A DNA stretch of 64,000 nucleotides, from NCBI GenBank assembly GCA_045603485.1, contig JAZUMF010000105.1, forward strand, positions 1 through 64,000, written 5' to 3'. A program made the position numbers and the translations under genes. This document shows, piece by piece, positions 41,108 to 49,900 of the stretch; positions within the stretch are counted from its first letter, which is position 1; each line of letters opens with the position of its first letter. The notes below the pieces were generated by a model, which saw only the letters and a list, made by a program, of their open reading frames with translations, was not told the DNA's origin and ran no database searches. The DNA comes from RGIG5952 sp045603485. GTDB lineage: Bacteria > Verrucomicrobiota > Kiritimatiellia > RFP12 > JAAYLN01.

Positions 41108-41641
41108 TTACTCGCAAAGGCGGGCAATTTCAGGGTCTTTTTCCTTAATCTCTTCGGGCGTCAATCCTTCAAGCTCATGAGGAAAGACTATCCACTCGTT
41201 TGTGGCTTTTAAGAAGAAATCAGGCTCTATTTCCGTTTTGTTGTTGTGCGGCTTGTAGTATAAGGTCGCTATTTTAGGCTCGCACCCGGCCTCTGCAAGC
41301 AACTGCTTTAGACGCCATGCCGTCTGCCCGCTGTCAAAAACATCATCAACGACAAGTATCTTCTTACCTGGGGTCAAAAAGGTGTTGAACTTTTCCGGCA
41401 AATCAATCGAAAAGGTCGAAGTTTGCGACATGCCTGAATAGGACGAGCACTTAACCGGAAGATTTGCACATTGATGTCCCTTAAAGACAAAAAATTCATG
41501 AACGGAAATCGCAATAGGCGTACCGCCGCGCCAAAGACCCACAAGTAAGTCAGGACGGTAGCCTGTATCCCAAATTGACTTTGCGAATGCAAAGGCATCC
41601 CGATTTTGCTGGTCAGCTGAAATGTAAACCTTCTTTGACAT
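41108..41641 (-). CDS. Purine phosphoribosyltransferase (xanthine/hypoxanthine type)
   Basis: A type I phosphoribosyltransferase of 177 residues, with the PRPP-binding motif KILVVDDVFDSGQTA, the PPi loop LWRGGTPIA and a hood region with WIVFPHE. The layout is that of bacterial xanthine/hypoxanthine phosphoribosyltransferases, so purine salvage is likely, but base specificity is not visible. It lies 14 bp after the YdjY-like gene and directly before truA. Confidence 0.82.
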   Translation of the reverse strand: MSKKVYISADQQNRDAFAFAKSIWDTGYRPDLLVGLWRGGTPIAISVHEFFVFKGHQCANLPVKCSSYSGMSQTSTFSIDLPEKFNTFLTPGKKILVVDDVFDSGQTAWRLKQLLAEAGCEPKIATLYYKPHNNKTEIEPDFFLKATNEWIVFPHELEGLTPEEIKEKDPEIARLCE

Positions 41642-41655
41642 AGCCCTACCCTAGA

Positions 41656-43020
41656 TTACTTGCCTTCTTCAGTGAAGAAATAAACGGTTGGATGAGTTTT
41701 CCTTAAAAGACGCACCGTTGGCATAATCGCCGAGAGCGGAGTCTTTGCCGGTGCAAAAACGAGAAGCACAGGTAGCCCCGCCCCGTTTTCGGCAATAGTG
41801 GCAGCCGCCGCCTCTGGAGTCTTTGCTGTAAATGTTTTAGAGGAAAGAATTGGCTCAAGCGAATCAGTTGAAGTCCAATCCTCCAAAATCTTAGTCATGG
41901 AAATCAAAGGCACGCCATTGGTCTCTAAACCAAAGTGAATTTCCCACGGTTGCGAAGGACGATCCTTAACCTTACGCCAGGTTGGACTTGGCATAAAGCC
42001 CTTGTAATAGACAGAATCTGCATTTGGGGTGGCGACCCGAATACCCTTGTCACCCTCAAGAAGCGCAAGCATTTGAGCTTGCTCAATTGCAGTCGCCAAA
42101 GAAATCTTATCATCAAAGACTATCTCGACAAATGGAGTAAAGCCCCCATCAACCGCGCCCTTCATCCTCGCGATGACATTTGAGGCCGCAAGCGTTGAAC
42201 TGACGCCTACCTCATTAAGATCGTAAACAACTCCATTGTCGCCATTCTTTACCGTAAGAACATAATCCTTTACATGGCGAAGACCGTCATTGCGTTTAAG
42301 GGGCCGAAAACGCAGCTTATAAAGACCGAAAGGCTTGAGCTTGGAATCAGGTGAAAGTAAAAAACGCTCATATACATCCGATTGCGGACAACGCATCGGC
42401 ATATCGAGCACCGTTTGTGGCTCGTTGTATGATGAAAGAACCGAATTAGGAGCCAATGAATCGCAAAGGCGCGTGCCCTCCTTACCTTCAGGATCGTCAG
42501 GCGAACCGCAGAATATAAAGTAATCAACGGCTAAAGGCGCACGCGTTTGCATATCGATGATAAACCGTTGAATAGGGACATAAGTCGTATTGGTCTCGGA
42601 AAAAGGAGCGACATCCACTAAAATGCGCTCACCCTTAGGCCAAAAGCTCATAGTCCTGGAATCGACATTCTTACCCCTCGGCACGCCAAGAGCCTCTATT
42701 GCCCTCGCTATGGCGCCAGGTCGTGCAAAGGTACGAAAGAGAGCCTCATAGCTACGGTCGCTAAGCTCGCCAATAATAGGAAACTCAAGAGTCACCCCTG
42801 ATTGCACATCACACATCTCGGCAAGGACAACAACCTCGCCGGCCTTCTTATCAAGACGAAGAGCACGCTCTGCAATTATGCCAGCCTCCTTGGATTGCGC
42901 CGCCGTCCACTTATCGACAAAATCAAGATTGACCTTTTGCATATCGTTGGTCTCGTAGATAGTCGCAAAAGCGGAAAAAGCCACAAGACCAAAGAAAATA
43001 GAACCCAAGAAACTCTTCAT
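41656..43020 (-). CDS. Exported protein with YdjY-like domain
   Basis: This 454-residue protein has a signal peptide (MKSFLGSIFFGLVAFSAFA). Residues about 55-200 resemble the YdjY domain (GEVVVLAEMCDVQSGVTLEFPIIGELSDRSYEALFRTFARPGAIARAIEALGVPRG), found in PVC periplasmic proteins of unknown role. The second half has alternating strands, and its last 35 residues (PVLLVFAPAKTPLSAIMPTVRLLRKTHPTVYFF) look like the periplasmic domain of ExbD/TolR-type proteins. I cannot assign a function. It is probably the first gene of the stretch leading to the kinase-MurQ fusion, 29 bp after the aminotransferase. Confidence 0.6.
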   Translation of the reverse strand: MKSFLGSIFFGLVAFSAFATIYETNDMQKVNLDFVDKWTAAQSKEAGIIAERALRLDKKAGEVVVLAEMCDVQSGVTLEFPIIGELSDRSYEALFRTFARPGAIARAIEALGVPRGKNVDSRTMSFWPKGERILVDVAPFSETNTTYVPIQRFIIDMQTRAPLAVDYFIFCGSPDDPEGKEGTRLCDSLAPNSVLSSYNEPQTVLDMPMRCPQSDVYERFLLSPDSKLKPFGLYKLRFRPLKRNDGLRHVKDYVLTVKNGDNGVVYDLNEVGVSSTLAASNVIARMKGAVDGGFTPFVEIVFDDKISLATAIEQAQMLALLEGDKGIRVATPNADSVYYKGFMPSPTWRKVKDRPSQPWEIHFGLETNGVPLISMTKILEDWTSTDSLEPILSSKTFTAKTPEAAAATIAENGAGLPVLLVFAPAKTPLSAIMPTVRLLRKTHPTVYFFTEEGK

Positions 43021-43049
43021 CTTAACACCCCTTTATGACAAGCTCGACA

Positions 43050-44252
43050 CTACACCTTGTATGATGCGACAGCGCGGGCAAATGCCTCCCTTGAGCGCTC
43101 AATCACATCAGTCTCAACGCTATAGCTAAGACGCATAAAACCAGGGCACCCAAAGCCGGAGCCTGGCACTGCCAAAACTCCATGCTCAAGCAAATGACCG
43201 ACGAACCTCACATCATCGCCGCCGGGCACCTCCGGGAATACATAAAATGCGCCGTTGGGCCGAACATACTTCAAACCGACCTCATCCAAAATCGCAAGCA
43301 TCTTCTCGCGGCGCTCAGCGTATATAGAAAGGTCAACACCGCAGTTCAAAACCCGCATTGCAAGCTTTTGTCCAATGATAGGGGCATTGACGAAGCCAAG
43401 CGTACGAGTAGTCAAAACAACGGCCGCTAAAAACTGGTCAATGTTAGGCAAATCGGGATTCGCGACAAGATAGCCGACACGCTCACCGGCCATCGACAAA
43501 CTCTTCGAAAACGACCCCAAAACAATCGCGAACGGAGATTTAGAAAGAACCGGCGGCACCTTTGCATTATCGTATGCAAGAAAACGGTAAGGCTCATCAG
43601 AAAGAATAAAAATCGGCCTCTCTCGATTTTCATTTATGCGGTTCACCATATCACCCAAAGCTTGCACAGACTCCTCAGAATATACACAGCCGGTCGGGTT
43701 ATTTGGCGAGTTGAACATAATCACGCGGGTATTAGGCGTAATCGCAGCCTCCATCGCCGCCAAATCGATATCAAAAGTATCGCGCTTAGCCGGCACAGGA
43801 ATAAGCTTACCGCCAAAATGACGGCAATATGAGCCGTATTCAACAAAGTATGGAGATGGCACCAAAACCTCATCCCCAGGATTCAGCACAGCGCGGAAGA
43901 AAGATGTGATAGCCCCGGCAGCACCGCACGAAACGACAACATGCTTAGCCGCAAGCGAAGGCACCTCCTGCTCAACGGCAAGCTTTGCAGCCAACGCCTC
44001 CCTAAATGGCATAAATCCCGCATTCGACGGATACCCCAATGCGCGCGGCTTCAAAAGATCGTCAGCCAAAGCATGCAATGCCACCGCCGCCTCATCTGGT
44101 GGCGGCAAGTCCGGATTACCAAGACTGAAGTCAAAAACATTCTCGTCGCCGATCTTCTTACGAAGCTCCGCGCCTGCCTCAAACATACGGCGAATCCACG
44201 AAGAACTACCAATCGCCGATGCAATTTCATCAGCCACAACTTTAATTGCCAT
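43050..44252 (-). CDS. PLP-dependent aminotransferase, class I
   Basis: A fold-type I aminotransferase of 400 residues. Visible are the FDFSLGNPDL start, YPSNAGFMPFREALA, VVSCGAAGAI, MFNSPNNPTGCVYSEE, LSDEPYRFLAYD, and the Schiff-base Lys in LGSFSKSLSMAGERVGYL, with the Arg of LRLSYSVE-type (FMRLSYSVE) near the end. The substrate is not readable; aromatic or aspartate-type are both possible. ATG 44252 overlaps the end of the TrpR-like gene by 11 bp and has GAAGGA 9 nt upstream, so the regulator and enzyme are translationally linked. Confidence 0.88.
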   Translation of the reverse strand: MAIKVVADEIASAIGSSSWIRRMFEAGAELRKKIGDENVFDFSLGNPDLPPPDEAAVALHALADDLLKPRALGYPSNAGFMPFREALAAKLAVEQEVPSLAAKHVVVSCGAAGAITSFFRAVLNPGDEVLVPSPYFVEYGSYCRHFGGKLIPVPAKRDTFDIDLAAMEAAITPNTRVIMFNSPNNPTGCVYSEESVQALGDMVNRINENRERPIFILSDEPYRFLAYDNAKVPPVLSKSPFAIVLGSFSKSLSMAGERVGYLVANPDLPNIDQFLAAVVLTTRTLGFVNAPIIGQKLAMRVLNCGVDLSIYAERREKMLAILDEVGLKYVRPNGAFYVFPEVPGGDDVRFVGHLLEHGVLAVPGSGFGCPGFMRLSYSVETDVIERSREAFARAVASYKV

Positions 44253-44592
44253 TCTCTGCATCCTTCTCTCTGGCATCTGCCAGCATACGCTTAACAATAG
44301 TATTTGACGACTTTAAAAAACGGGAACCGCGTGTAATCTTACAAAGACTGACACCCAGCTTCTTTGAAATATCACGCTGCTTTTCACCTGCCTCAAGCAT
44401 CTTGAAAATAAGCCACCGCGAATATAAATCACGCTGCTCCCCTACAGTCAAAAAATCGATAAAAGCCTGCTCGACCTCTTCCGGCTTTGACAGCTTAGAA
44501 AATGCCGTTGCAAGCTCAGAACGAGCTTCCTTTAACTCCTTTGACAACTGAGGAGAATCAATAGTTTTAACTTTCTTGTCTCCACTCTTCAT
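44242..44592 (-). CDS. TrpR/YerC-family DNA-binding regulator
   Basis: This protein of about 116 residues has the all-helical TrpR-like core: AFIDFLTVGEQRDLYSRWLIFKMLEAGEKQRDISKKLGVSLCKITRGSRFLK, the helix-turn-helix being the QRDISKKLGVSLCKITRGS part. YerC/TrpR members regulate aromatic amino-acid genes or related functions. The start at 44592 is chosen because a promoter, TTGTTT-N17-TATTAT, ends 6 nt before it, which predicts a leaderless mRNA; a TTG at 44607 would lie inside the promoter. It probably controls its own operon with the aminotransferase. Confidence 0.8.
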   Translation of the reverse strand: MKSGDKKVKTIDSPQLSKELKEARSELATAFSKLSKPEEVEQAFIDFLTVGEQRDLYSRWLIFKMLEAGEKQRDISKKLGVSLCKITRGSRFLKSSNTIVKRMLADAREKDAENGN

Positions 44593-44598
44593 ACTATT

Positions 44599-44627
44599 AT
44601 AATACAATCATTTCACACTTAAAACAA
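44599..44627 (-). promoter_or_regulatory. Predicted leaderless promoter of the trpR-like gene
   Basis: On the minus strand TTGTTT (44622-44627) and TATTAT (44599-44604) are 17 bp apart, and the ATG at 44592 begins 6 nt after the -10. This is identical geometry to the promoter at 12639-12667. The 250 bp upstream of it, to the helicase stop at 44861, hold no other recognised feature. Confidence 0.6.
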
Positions 44628-44860
44628 GCGAAATGGTGCAAATCGAGGAAGAAAGGACTTGGCAATAACCCTGTACTGCAACAACGAGCATTTGGAAACA
44701 ACAAAAACTACTATTCCCCCGCATAAATCGCTCTGAGTTGCCCAAGATAAAAAAGATCAAACGACCCAGTCAATCCACTACCCCTTGATTAAACCTCTTT
44801 TACCGCCGTAATCAGGGCATAGCAACCACAGAATGCCACATACTTGGATTGGCTATCACA

Positions 44861-46348
44861 CTAGGAATTGCGCGGAGTCCTTTTATGGTGACGCGGTCTG
44901 TCGCCGCTATCACGATGCGAACCGTGGCTATTATTTGAATCGTGACGATTCTCTCTCTTCTTGGCTGGAGGGAGTGGTGCAAAAAGCGGATCGTCGTCCT
45001 GGAGCATAGTGGTCTTGAGAGGCTCTCCGATATACTCCTCAATATCGGGAATCACAAAAGACTCGTCTTCATCGGCAAAGGATACTGCCGTTCCTACCTG
45101 TCCAGCTCTTCCTGTACGACCTATGCGATGAACATAATCCTCTGCCTCGTATGGAAGCTCAAAATTGACTACGAGACCAATGTCGGCTATGTGGAGACCG
45201 CGCCCTGCCACATCAGTTGCAACAACGAGCTTTGTCGCCCCTGACTTGAAATTTTCAAGGACATGCATTCTTGCAGCTTGACTTACATTACCGGACAAAA
45301 GATCGCAAGAAAAACCCTGAGAACGCAATCTCTCGGCCAAAGCGTCAGTACTTGTTCGACGATTGCCAAAAACAAGAACGCGCTCACCCTTATGCTCTTT
45401 AAGCAAATTGCAGAGAACCGTAAACTTTTGAGAGGAGGTTACGATAAAGACTCTTTGGTCGATATTCTGATTGGTGGTGCGCTCAGGCTCAATCTCAACC
45501 TTTACGGGATCTGGCATCCACTGCGAAGCCAATCGCATTACTTCATCGTTGAGCGTTGCACTGTAAAGCAATGTTTGCCTATCCTGAGGTAAAGCGCGGA
45601 TGATTTTGCGGACATCAGGGATAAAGCCCATATCGAGCATTCTGTCGGCTTCGTCGATTACGAGCGTATCAATCTTTGATAAATCGACGACATGCTGACG
45701 AATGAAATCTATTAAACGGCCCGGCGTTGCTGCGAGGAGATCAACGGGACCCTCCTGGAGCATTTTTTGCTGTTTTGAGTAATCCATTCCTCCGAAAACG
45801 GCCATAGAGCGTAAATTGCAGTATTTACCCAAGGCCTGAGCGTCGGAACATATCTGAACGCAAAGCTCTCTTGTGGGTGCAATAACCAAAGCTCTTGGAG
45901 TTGCTGAATTATTCTGGCGTTTATCGGGAGTCCGCAAATATCGGGTCAATATTGCAACTAGGTATGCCGCTGTTTTGCCGGTTCCTGTCTGGGCACGACC
46001 TGCAACATTCAAGCCTGACATTGTCTTATCGAGACTGGCGGCCTGAATGGGAGTGCAATATCTGAAGCCTAAATCTGAAATCGCATGCATGATTTCAATA
46101 GGCAAATCAAAATCATGGAAGCGCTTCTTACCTTCTTGGGGCTCAACCTGGAAGGATTCGATAGACCAATTCGAAACTCGGTTCTTCTTTGGCTTATCTA
46201 AAAGCCGAGACTCCTTACGCCGCGAACCTGACGGTTTCTTGGAGGAAGGAGTCTTGTTTGAGGGAAATGCCCCGCCTTTTTTTGGCGAGGCATCCTTTGA
46301 TGATCTTCCCTTTTTGAAGAGGGAAACAATTTTTGCAAAAAAGCCCAT
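44861..46348 (-). CDS. DEAD-box RNA helicase (RhlE-like)
   Basis: An ATP-dependent RNA helicase of 495 residues, likely in ribosome assembly or RNA decay. After a basic, Ser/Lys-rich N-terminal extension (about 1-60) come the Q motif (FDLPIEIMHAISDLGFRYCTPIQ), Walker A AQTGTGKTAAYL, PTRELCVQI, TPGRLIDF, VIDEADRMLDMGF, SAT (LYSATLNDE), and helicase domain 2 with LVATDVAGRGLHI and HRIGRTGRAG. The tail is basic and Arg/His-rich. Its ATG overlaps the rpsI stop (TAATG), so it is the last gene of the ribosomal-protein string. Confidence 0.93.
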   Translation of the reverse strand: MGFFAKIVSLFKKGRSSKDASPKKGGAFPSNKTPSSKKPSGSRRKESRLLDKPKKNRVSNWSIESFQVEPQEGKKRFHDFDLPIEIMHAISDLGFRYCTPIQAASLDKTMSGLNVAGRAQTGTGKTAAYLVAILTRYLRTPDKRQNNSATPRALVIAPTRELCVQICSDAQALGKYCNLRSMAVFGGMDYSKQQKMLQEGPVDLLAATPGRLIDFIRQHVVDLSKIDTLVIDEADRMLDMGFIPDVRKIIRALPQDRQTLLYSATLNDEVMRLASQWMPDPVKVEIEPERTTNQNIDQRVFIVTSSQKFTVLCNLLKEHKGERVLVFGNRRTSTDALAERLRSQGFSCDLLSGNVSQAARMHVLENFKSGATKLVVATDVAGRGLHIADIGLVVNFELPYEAEDYVHRIGRTGRAGQVGTAVSFADEDESFVIPDIEEYIGEPLKTTMLQDDDPLFAPLPPAKKRENRHDSNNSHGSHRDSGDRPRHHKRTPRNS

Positions 46349-46743
46349 TAGCGCTTGGAGAACTGGAAGCGACGGCGTGCACCGGGCTGACCTGGCTTCT
46401 TACGTTCCTTCATACGAGGATCGCGGGTAAGGCAACCTGCAGCCTTGAGGGTTGCGCGGTATGCTTCGCGGTCTGCCTCGCAGAGGGCGCGTGCAAGAGC
46501 GTGGCGGATAGCGCCAGCCTGACCAGATGTTCCGCCACCGGAGGTGTAAGCGATGACATCAAACTTCTCAGTTGTTTCGGTGAGGTTAAGGGGCTGTGCC
46601 ATAAAGGCGCGGGTTGCCTCACTTGGGAAGAGCTCTGCAACTTCACGGCCGTTTACGGACCACTTGCCGGTTCCGGCAGCTAAGCGAACGCGAGCGACAG
46701 CGGTCTTCCTGCGACCAGTAGCTTGTGCGATAATCGTGGACAT
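46348..46743 (-). CDS. rpsI: Ribosomal protein S9
   Basis: Component of the 30S head whose C-terminal tail reaches the P-site tRNA. The 131-residue protein has ATGRRKTAVARVRL, the GGG(T)SGQAGAIRHALARAL motif, and the basic end DPRMKERKKPGQPGARRRFQFSKR. It is 30 bp after rplM, the usual L13-S9 pair, and its stop overlaps the helicase start by one base. Confidence 0.98.
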   Translation of the reverse strand: MSTIIAQATGRRKTAVARVRLAAGTGKWSVNGREVAELFPSEATRAFMAQPLNLTETTEKFDVIAYTSGGGTSGQAGAIRHALARALCEADREAYRATLKAAGCLTRDPRMKERKKPGQPGARRRFQFSKR

Positions 46744-46773
46744 AATTTCCTCTTTCGTTACTTTGCCGGACGA

Positions 46774-47205
46774 TTAGATGAGCTCAACGGCACGGGGCTT
46801 CTGTGCGGCATGAGTGTGCTCAGGGCCAACGAAAATACGAAGGCGCTTCATCATGCGGCGGCAGAGGTGATTGCCAGGAAGCATACCGAAAACAGCCTGC
46901 TCGACGAGGCGCTTTGGCTCGCGCTCACGAACCTGCTCAGCCGTCATTGTGCGACGGCCGGCACGCCATCCGGTGTAGGTCTGGTAAATCTTCTGCTGCT
47001 CTTTTGAGCCTGAAAGCTTTACTTTCTCAGCGTTGATGACAACGACGAAATCACCGGTGTCAACCATTGGTGAGAAGGTGGGCTTATTCTTGCCACGAAG
47101 ATGGTTTGCAATCTCGACAGCGAGGCGGCCGAGGGGTTTATCAGCGGCGTCAACGAGAATCCACTCGCGGTTGGCACCGGGATCTTTGGGAAGGAAGGAC
47201 TTCAT
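46774..47205 (-). CDS. rplM: Ribosomal protein L13
   Basis: An early-assembling 50S protein, 143 residues. Visible are REWILVDAADKPLGRLAVEIANHLRGKNKPTFSPMVDTGDFVVVINAEKV and VFGMLPGNHLCRRMMKRLRIF(V)GPEHTHAAQKP. It follows rplQ by 28 bp, so the L13-S9 pair is joined directly to the alpha operon here. Confidence 0.98.
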   Translation of the reverse strand: MKSFLPKDPGANREWILVDAADKPLGRLAVEIANHLRGKNKPTFSPMVDTGDFVVVINAEKVKLSGSKEQQKIYQTYTGWRAGRRTMTAEQVREREPKRLVEQAVFGMLPGNHLCRRMMKRLRIFVGPEHTHAAQKPRAVELI

Positions 47206-47233
47206 GATCTTACTTCTTTTCCTAAGGGGTTAG

Positions 47234-47638
47234 TTATGCCTTGGCGGGTTCTTCGACAGGCTCGGGGGTGACGACAGCCTTGGGAGCCGCGACCCACTCG
47301 AGGATGGCCATCTCTGCAGCGTCACCACGACGGGTACCCGTCTTGATGATGCGAGTATAACCACCGGGACGACCGTCCATAGCGGGGACAACAGCGTCAA
47401 AGAGCTTGCTGACAGCCTCAGGATTGCGGAGGCGAGCAGCAGCGAGACGACGAGAAGCAAGCGTTCCCTTACGGGCGAGCGTTACCATCTTCTCTGCATC
47501 ACGACGAGCCTGCTTGGCCTTGGGAAGGGTCGTGATGATACGATCGTTTAGAATCAAGTTTGCGACAAGTGATTCCATCAAAGCTTTACGATGGGACATC
47601 GACCTGCCGAATTTCTTAGCAATGCATTTATGTCGCAT
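47234..47638 (-). CDS. rplQ: Ribosomal protein L17
   Basis: A 50S protein near the peptide exit. The 134 residues include MRHKCIAKKFGRSMSHRKALMESLVANLI, RIITTLPKAKQARRDAEKM and GGYTRIIKTGTRRGDAAEMAILE. A short Pro/Glu/Val-rich tail ends the chain. It follows rpoA by 29 bp as in the standard alpha operon. Confidence 0.98.
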   Translation of the reverse strand: MRHKCIAKKFGRSMSHRKALMESLVANLILNDRIITTLPKAKQARRDAEKMVTLARKGTLASRRLAAARLRNPEAVSKLFDAVVPAMDGRPGGYTRIIKTGTRRGDAAEMAILEWVAAPKAVVTPEPVEEPAKA

Positions 47639-47667
47639 GACAGCACTCTTTTCTCAAAAATGTGTTA

Positions 47668-48696
47668 CTAGGCGTTGCGGTAGGGAGCAAGGAGCGCGGG
47701 GTCAATCGCGTTGATATCTGCCAAACCAAGATCTTTGAGCTTGTCACGAATTTCATCAAGTGACTTTTGACCAAAGTTACGGTACTGGAGCATCTCTTCC
47801 TCTGACTTGCAGGCAAGGGCACCGACTGTCTCGATCTTCTCTCTGTTCAAGCAGTTCGAAGAACGGACGCTAAGCTCAAGCTCGCTAATCTTCATAGCAA
47901 GGATAGCGCGAATCTTTTCGGCATCCTTTGATGCACCATTGGATGAGGCAGAAGACTGAACACCCACTTTTTCAATGCGCTCGGGAAGGGCTTCAGACGA
48001 GATTACCGTGCCGACGAATACATCAAAGTGGCGACGGATCAACTCTGCACCGGTGTGCAAAGCCTCGTCAGGGGTAATACGACCATCGGTCCAAACCTCG
48101 AGGACAAGCTTCTCATAGTCTGTTCTGTCGCCAACACGCTTCGCATCTGCGGAGAAATTGACGCGGGTAACAGGTGAGTGGATGCTGTCTATTGGAATGA
48201 GACCAATAATCTGATCGTCAGGACGATTCCAATTGGCGGGATGGAAACCATAACCCTTTGCAATCTCGGCTTCGAGCTCAAACTCGCCACCAGCGGCAAC
48301 TGTGGCGATAGGAAGCTCAGGGTTGACGATTGTGACGGCATTTTGAGCCTCGAAATCGCCAGCCGTGACTGTGCAAGGTCCCTTCTTGCTGATGGTGATC
48401 CGCTCAGGAATCGAGCCAACAGTCTTGATAAGAACCTGCTTAAGGGCGATGATGATGTCCGTCACGTCTTCTGCAATGCCCTTAACTGTGGTAAACTCGT
48501 GGTCTGCACCCTTGATGCGGACTGCGGTGATTGCCACACCCTCGATTGAGGAGAGGAGAACGCGACGGAGTGCAATACCGACCGTCTGCGCGTAGCCGTT
48601 CTCAAATGGACCAGCCTCATAGCGAGCATAGTTGTCGGTAGCTGTAGCTTCGTCTTTCTGCACGCCCTCGGGCATATAAAACTTAATCTCTGACAT
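47668..48696 (-). CDS. rpoA: RNA polymerase alpha subunit
   Basis: The alpha subunit dimer starts RNA polymerase assembly, and its C-terminal domain contacts UP elements and activators. The 342-residue chain has the N-terminal domain with NGYAQTVGIALRRVLLSSIEGVAITAVRI, HEFTTVKGIAEDVTDII and the insert domain, a linker, and the alpha-CTD with ELSVRSSNCLNREKIETVGALACKSEEEMLQYRNFGQKSLDEIRDKL. ATG 48696 (MSEIKFYMP) has AAAGGG 9 nt upstream; a longer frame to 48720 is unlikely. Confidence 0.97.
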   Translation of the reverse strand: MSEIKFYMPEGVQKDEATATDNYARYEAGPFENGYAQTVGIALRRVLLSSIEGVAITAVRIKGADHEFTTVKGIAEDVTDIIIALKQVLIKTVGSIPERITISKKGPCTVTAGDFEAQNAVTIVNPELPIATVAAGGEFELEAEIAKGYGFHPANWNRPDDQIIGLIPIDSIHSPVTRVNFSADAKRVGDRTDYEKLVLEVWTDGRITPDEALHTGAELIRRHFDVFVGTVISSEALPERIEKVGVQSSASSNGASKDAEKIRAILAMKISELELSVRSSNCLNREKIETVGALACKSEEEMLQYRNFGQKSLDEIRDKLKDLGLADINAIDPALLAPYRNA

Positions 48697-48752
48697 GGTG
48701 GAAACCCTTTCGCTCTCCACGCTAGGCGATTAACTCGCCTGGCGTGAGTAAA

Positions 48753-49382
48753 CTACCTGGAGTAGAGTTCGACGATCGCCTGCTCGTCTGCGACGGGGGC
48801 GATTTCTTCGCGGGTTGGAACGCTGAGGATCTCGCCGCGGAAAGCCTTGGGATCAATGCTAATCCAAGAAGGCATCTGAGCCTGTGTGGCGGCCTCAAGT
48901 GAACGAGCGGCCTCGTCACGACTACGCTGACGATTGCGGACCTCAATCACATCGCCGACCTTGACGCGCATCGAAGGGATGTTTGCCGTGTGGCCATTGA
49001 TAGCAATGTGCTTGTGAAGTACAAACTGACGAGCAGCTGGACGGGAGGGAGCCAAACCCATACGATAGACTACATTGTCAAGACGCATCTCGAGGTTGAC
49101 GAGAAGGTTGACACCAGTAACACCCTTGGCGCGGAGGGCGTTCTCGAAGAAACGATGGAACTGACCTTCCTGCATGCCATACTGGCGACGTAGTTTCTGC
49201 TTTTCACGGAGCTGAATGCCGTAATCTGAAGCCTTGCGGCCTCTCTTGGCGCCATGGACGCCAGGGGCATTGCGCCCCTTATCTATTGCGCACTTGCCAG
49301 AGTAGCAACGTGCACCCTTGAGGAATAATTTTGTGCCGGCTCTGCGACACATCCTGCAAGAAGGACCGGAATACCTGCCCAT
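48753..49382 (-). CDS. rpsD: Ribosomal protein S4, zinc-binding form
   Basis: A primary 16S rRNA binder of 209 residues. The N terminus carries Cys9, Cys12, Cys26 and Cys31, the C+ (zinc) version of S4. The S4 RNA-binding domain follows (RLDNVVYRMGLAPSRPAARQFVLHKHIAINGHTANIPSMRVKVGDVIEVR). The start codon directly follows the rpsK stop. In many bacteria S4 represses its own operon; a leader site for this was not identified. Confidence 0.98.
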   Translation of the reverse strand: MGRYSGPSCRMCRRAGTKLFLKGARCYSGKCAIDKGRNAPGVHGAKRGRKASDYGIQLREKQKLRRQYGMQEGQFHRFFENALRAKGVTGVNLLVNLEMRLDNVVYRMGLAPSRPAARQFVLHKHIAINGHTANIPSMRVKVGDVIEVRNRQRSRDEAARSLEAATQAQMPSWISIDPKAFRGEILSVPTREEIAPVADEQAIVELYSR

Positions 49383-49886
49383 TTATACTCTCCTGCGTTT
49401 ACGAGCACGGCAGCCGTTATGAGGTACTGCAGTGCAGTCGCGAATCATGCTCACCTGGATGCCAGCATTCTGGATGGCACGAACTGCAGACTCGCGTCCG
49501 GCACCTGCGCCATGAATACGGACTTCAACCTCGTGCATACCCTTGGCAACAGCCTGACGGGCAGCATCCTGTGCAATCATCGTAGCAGCAAAGGCCGTAG
49601 ACTTGCGTGAACCGCGGAAACCAGCCTTACCAGCTGAGCTCCAGGAGATCACACCGCCACGAGCGTCTGCAATTGAGACGATTGTGTTGTTGAAGGTCGC
49701 CTTAATGAAGGCAATCCCGGCAGGAATGCTCTTGCCGCGGGACTTCTTGCCCTTAGCCTTTGCATCCTCGCCATCGGCGGTAGAGGCGGCCGCGACATCA
49801 GGCCCGCCCATGTTCAAGACAGCCATTGCCTCGCTTCTTGCTTCGTCAACAGGCTGTTCTTCCTTACGATCGATTTCTTCGCTCAT
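49383..49886 (-). CDS. rpsK: Ribosomal protein S11 with acidic N-terminal extension
   Basis: A 30S platform protein. The S11 core begins near residue 57 (GIAFIKATFNNTIVSIADARGGVISWSSAGKAGFRGSRKSTAFAA) and ends with DCTAVPHNGCRARKRRRV. The 50 or so residues before it are Glu/Asp/Ala-rich (EEIDRKEEQPVDEARSEAM..., ADGEDAKAKGKK), while most bacterial S11 proteins have a short basic start. The ATG at 49886 follows the rpsM stop by 14 bp; an internal ATG may give a shorter form. Zero gap to rpsD. Confidence 0.96.
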   Translation of the reverse strand: MSEEIDRKEEQPVDEARSEAMAVLNMGGPDVAAASTADGEDAKAKGKKSRGKSIPAGIAFIKATFNNTIVSIADARGGVISWSSAGKAGFRGSRKSTAFAATMIAQDAARQAVAKGMHEVEVRIHGAGAGRESAVRAIQNAGIQVSMIRDCTAVPHNGCRARKRRRV

Positions 49887-49900
49887 GCGTCAATCCTCCG

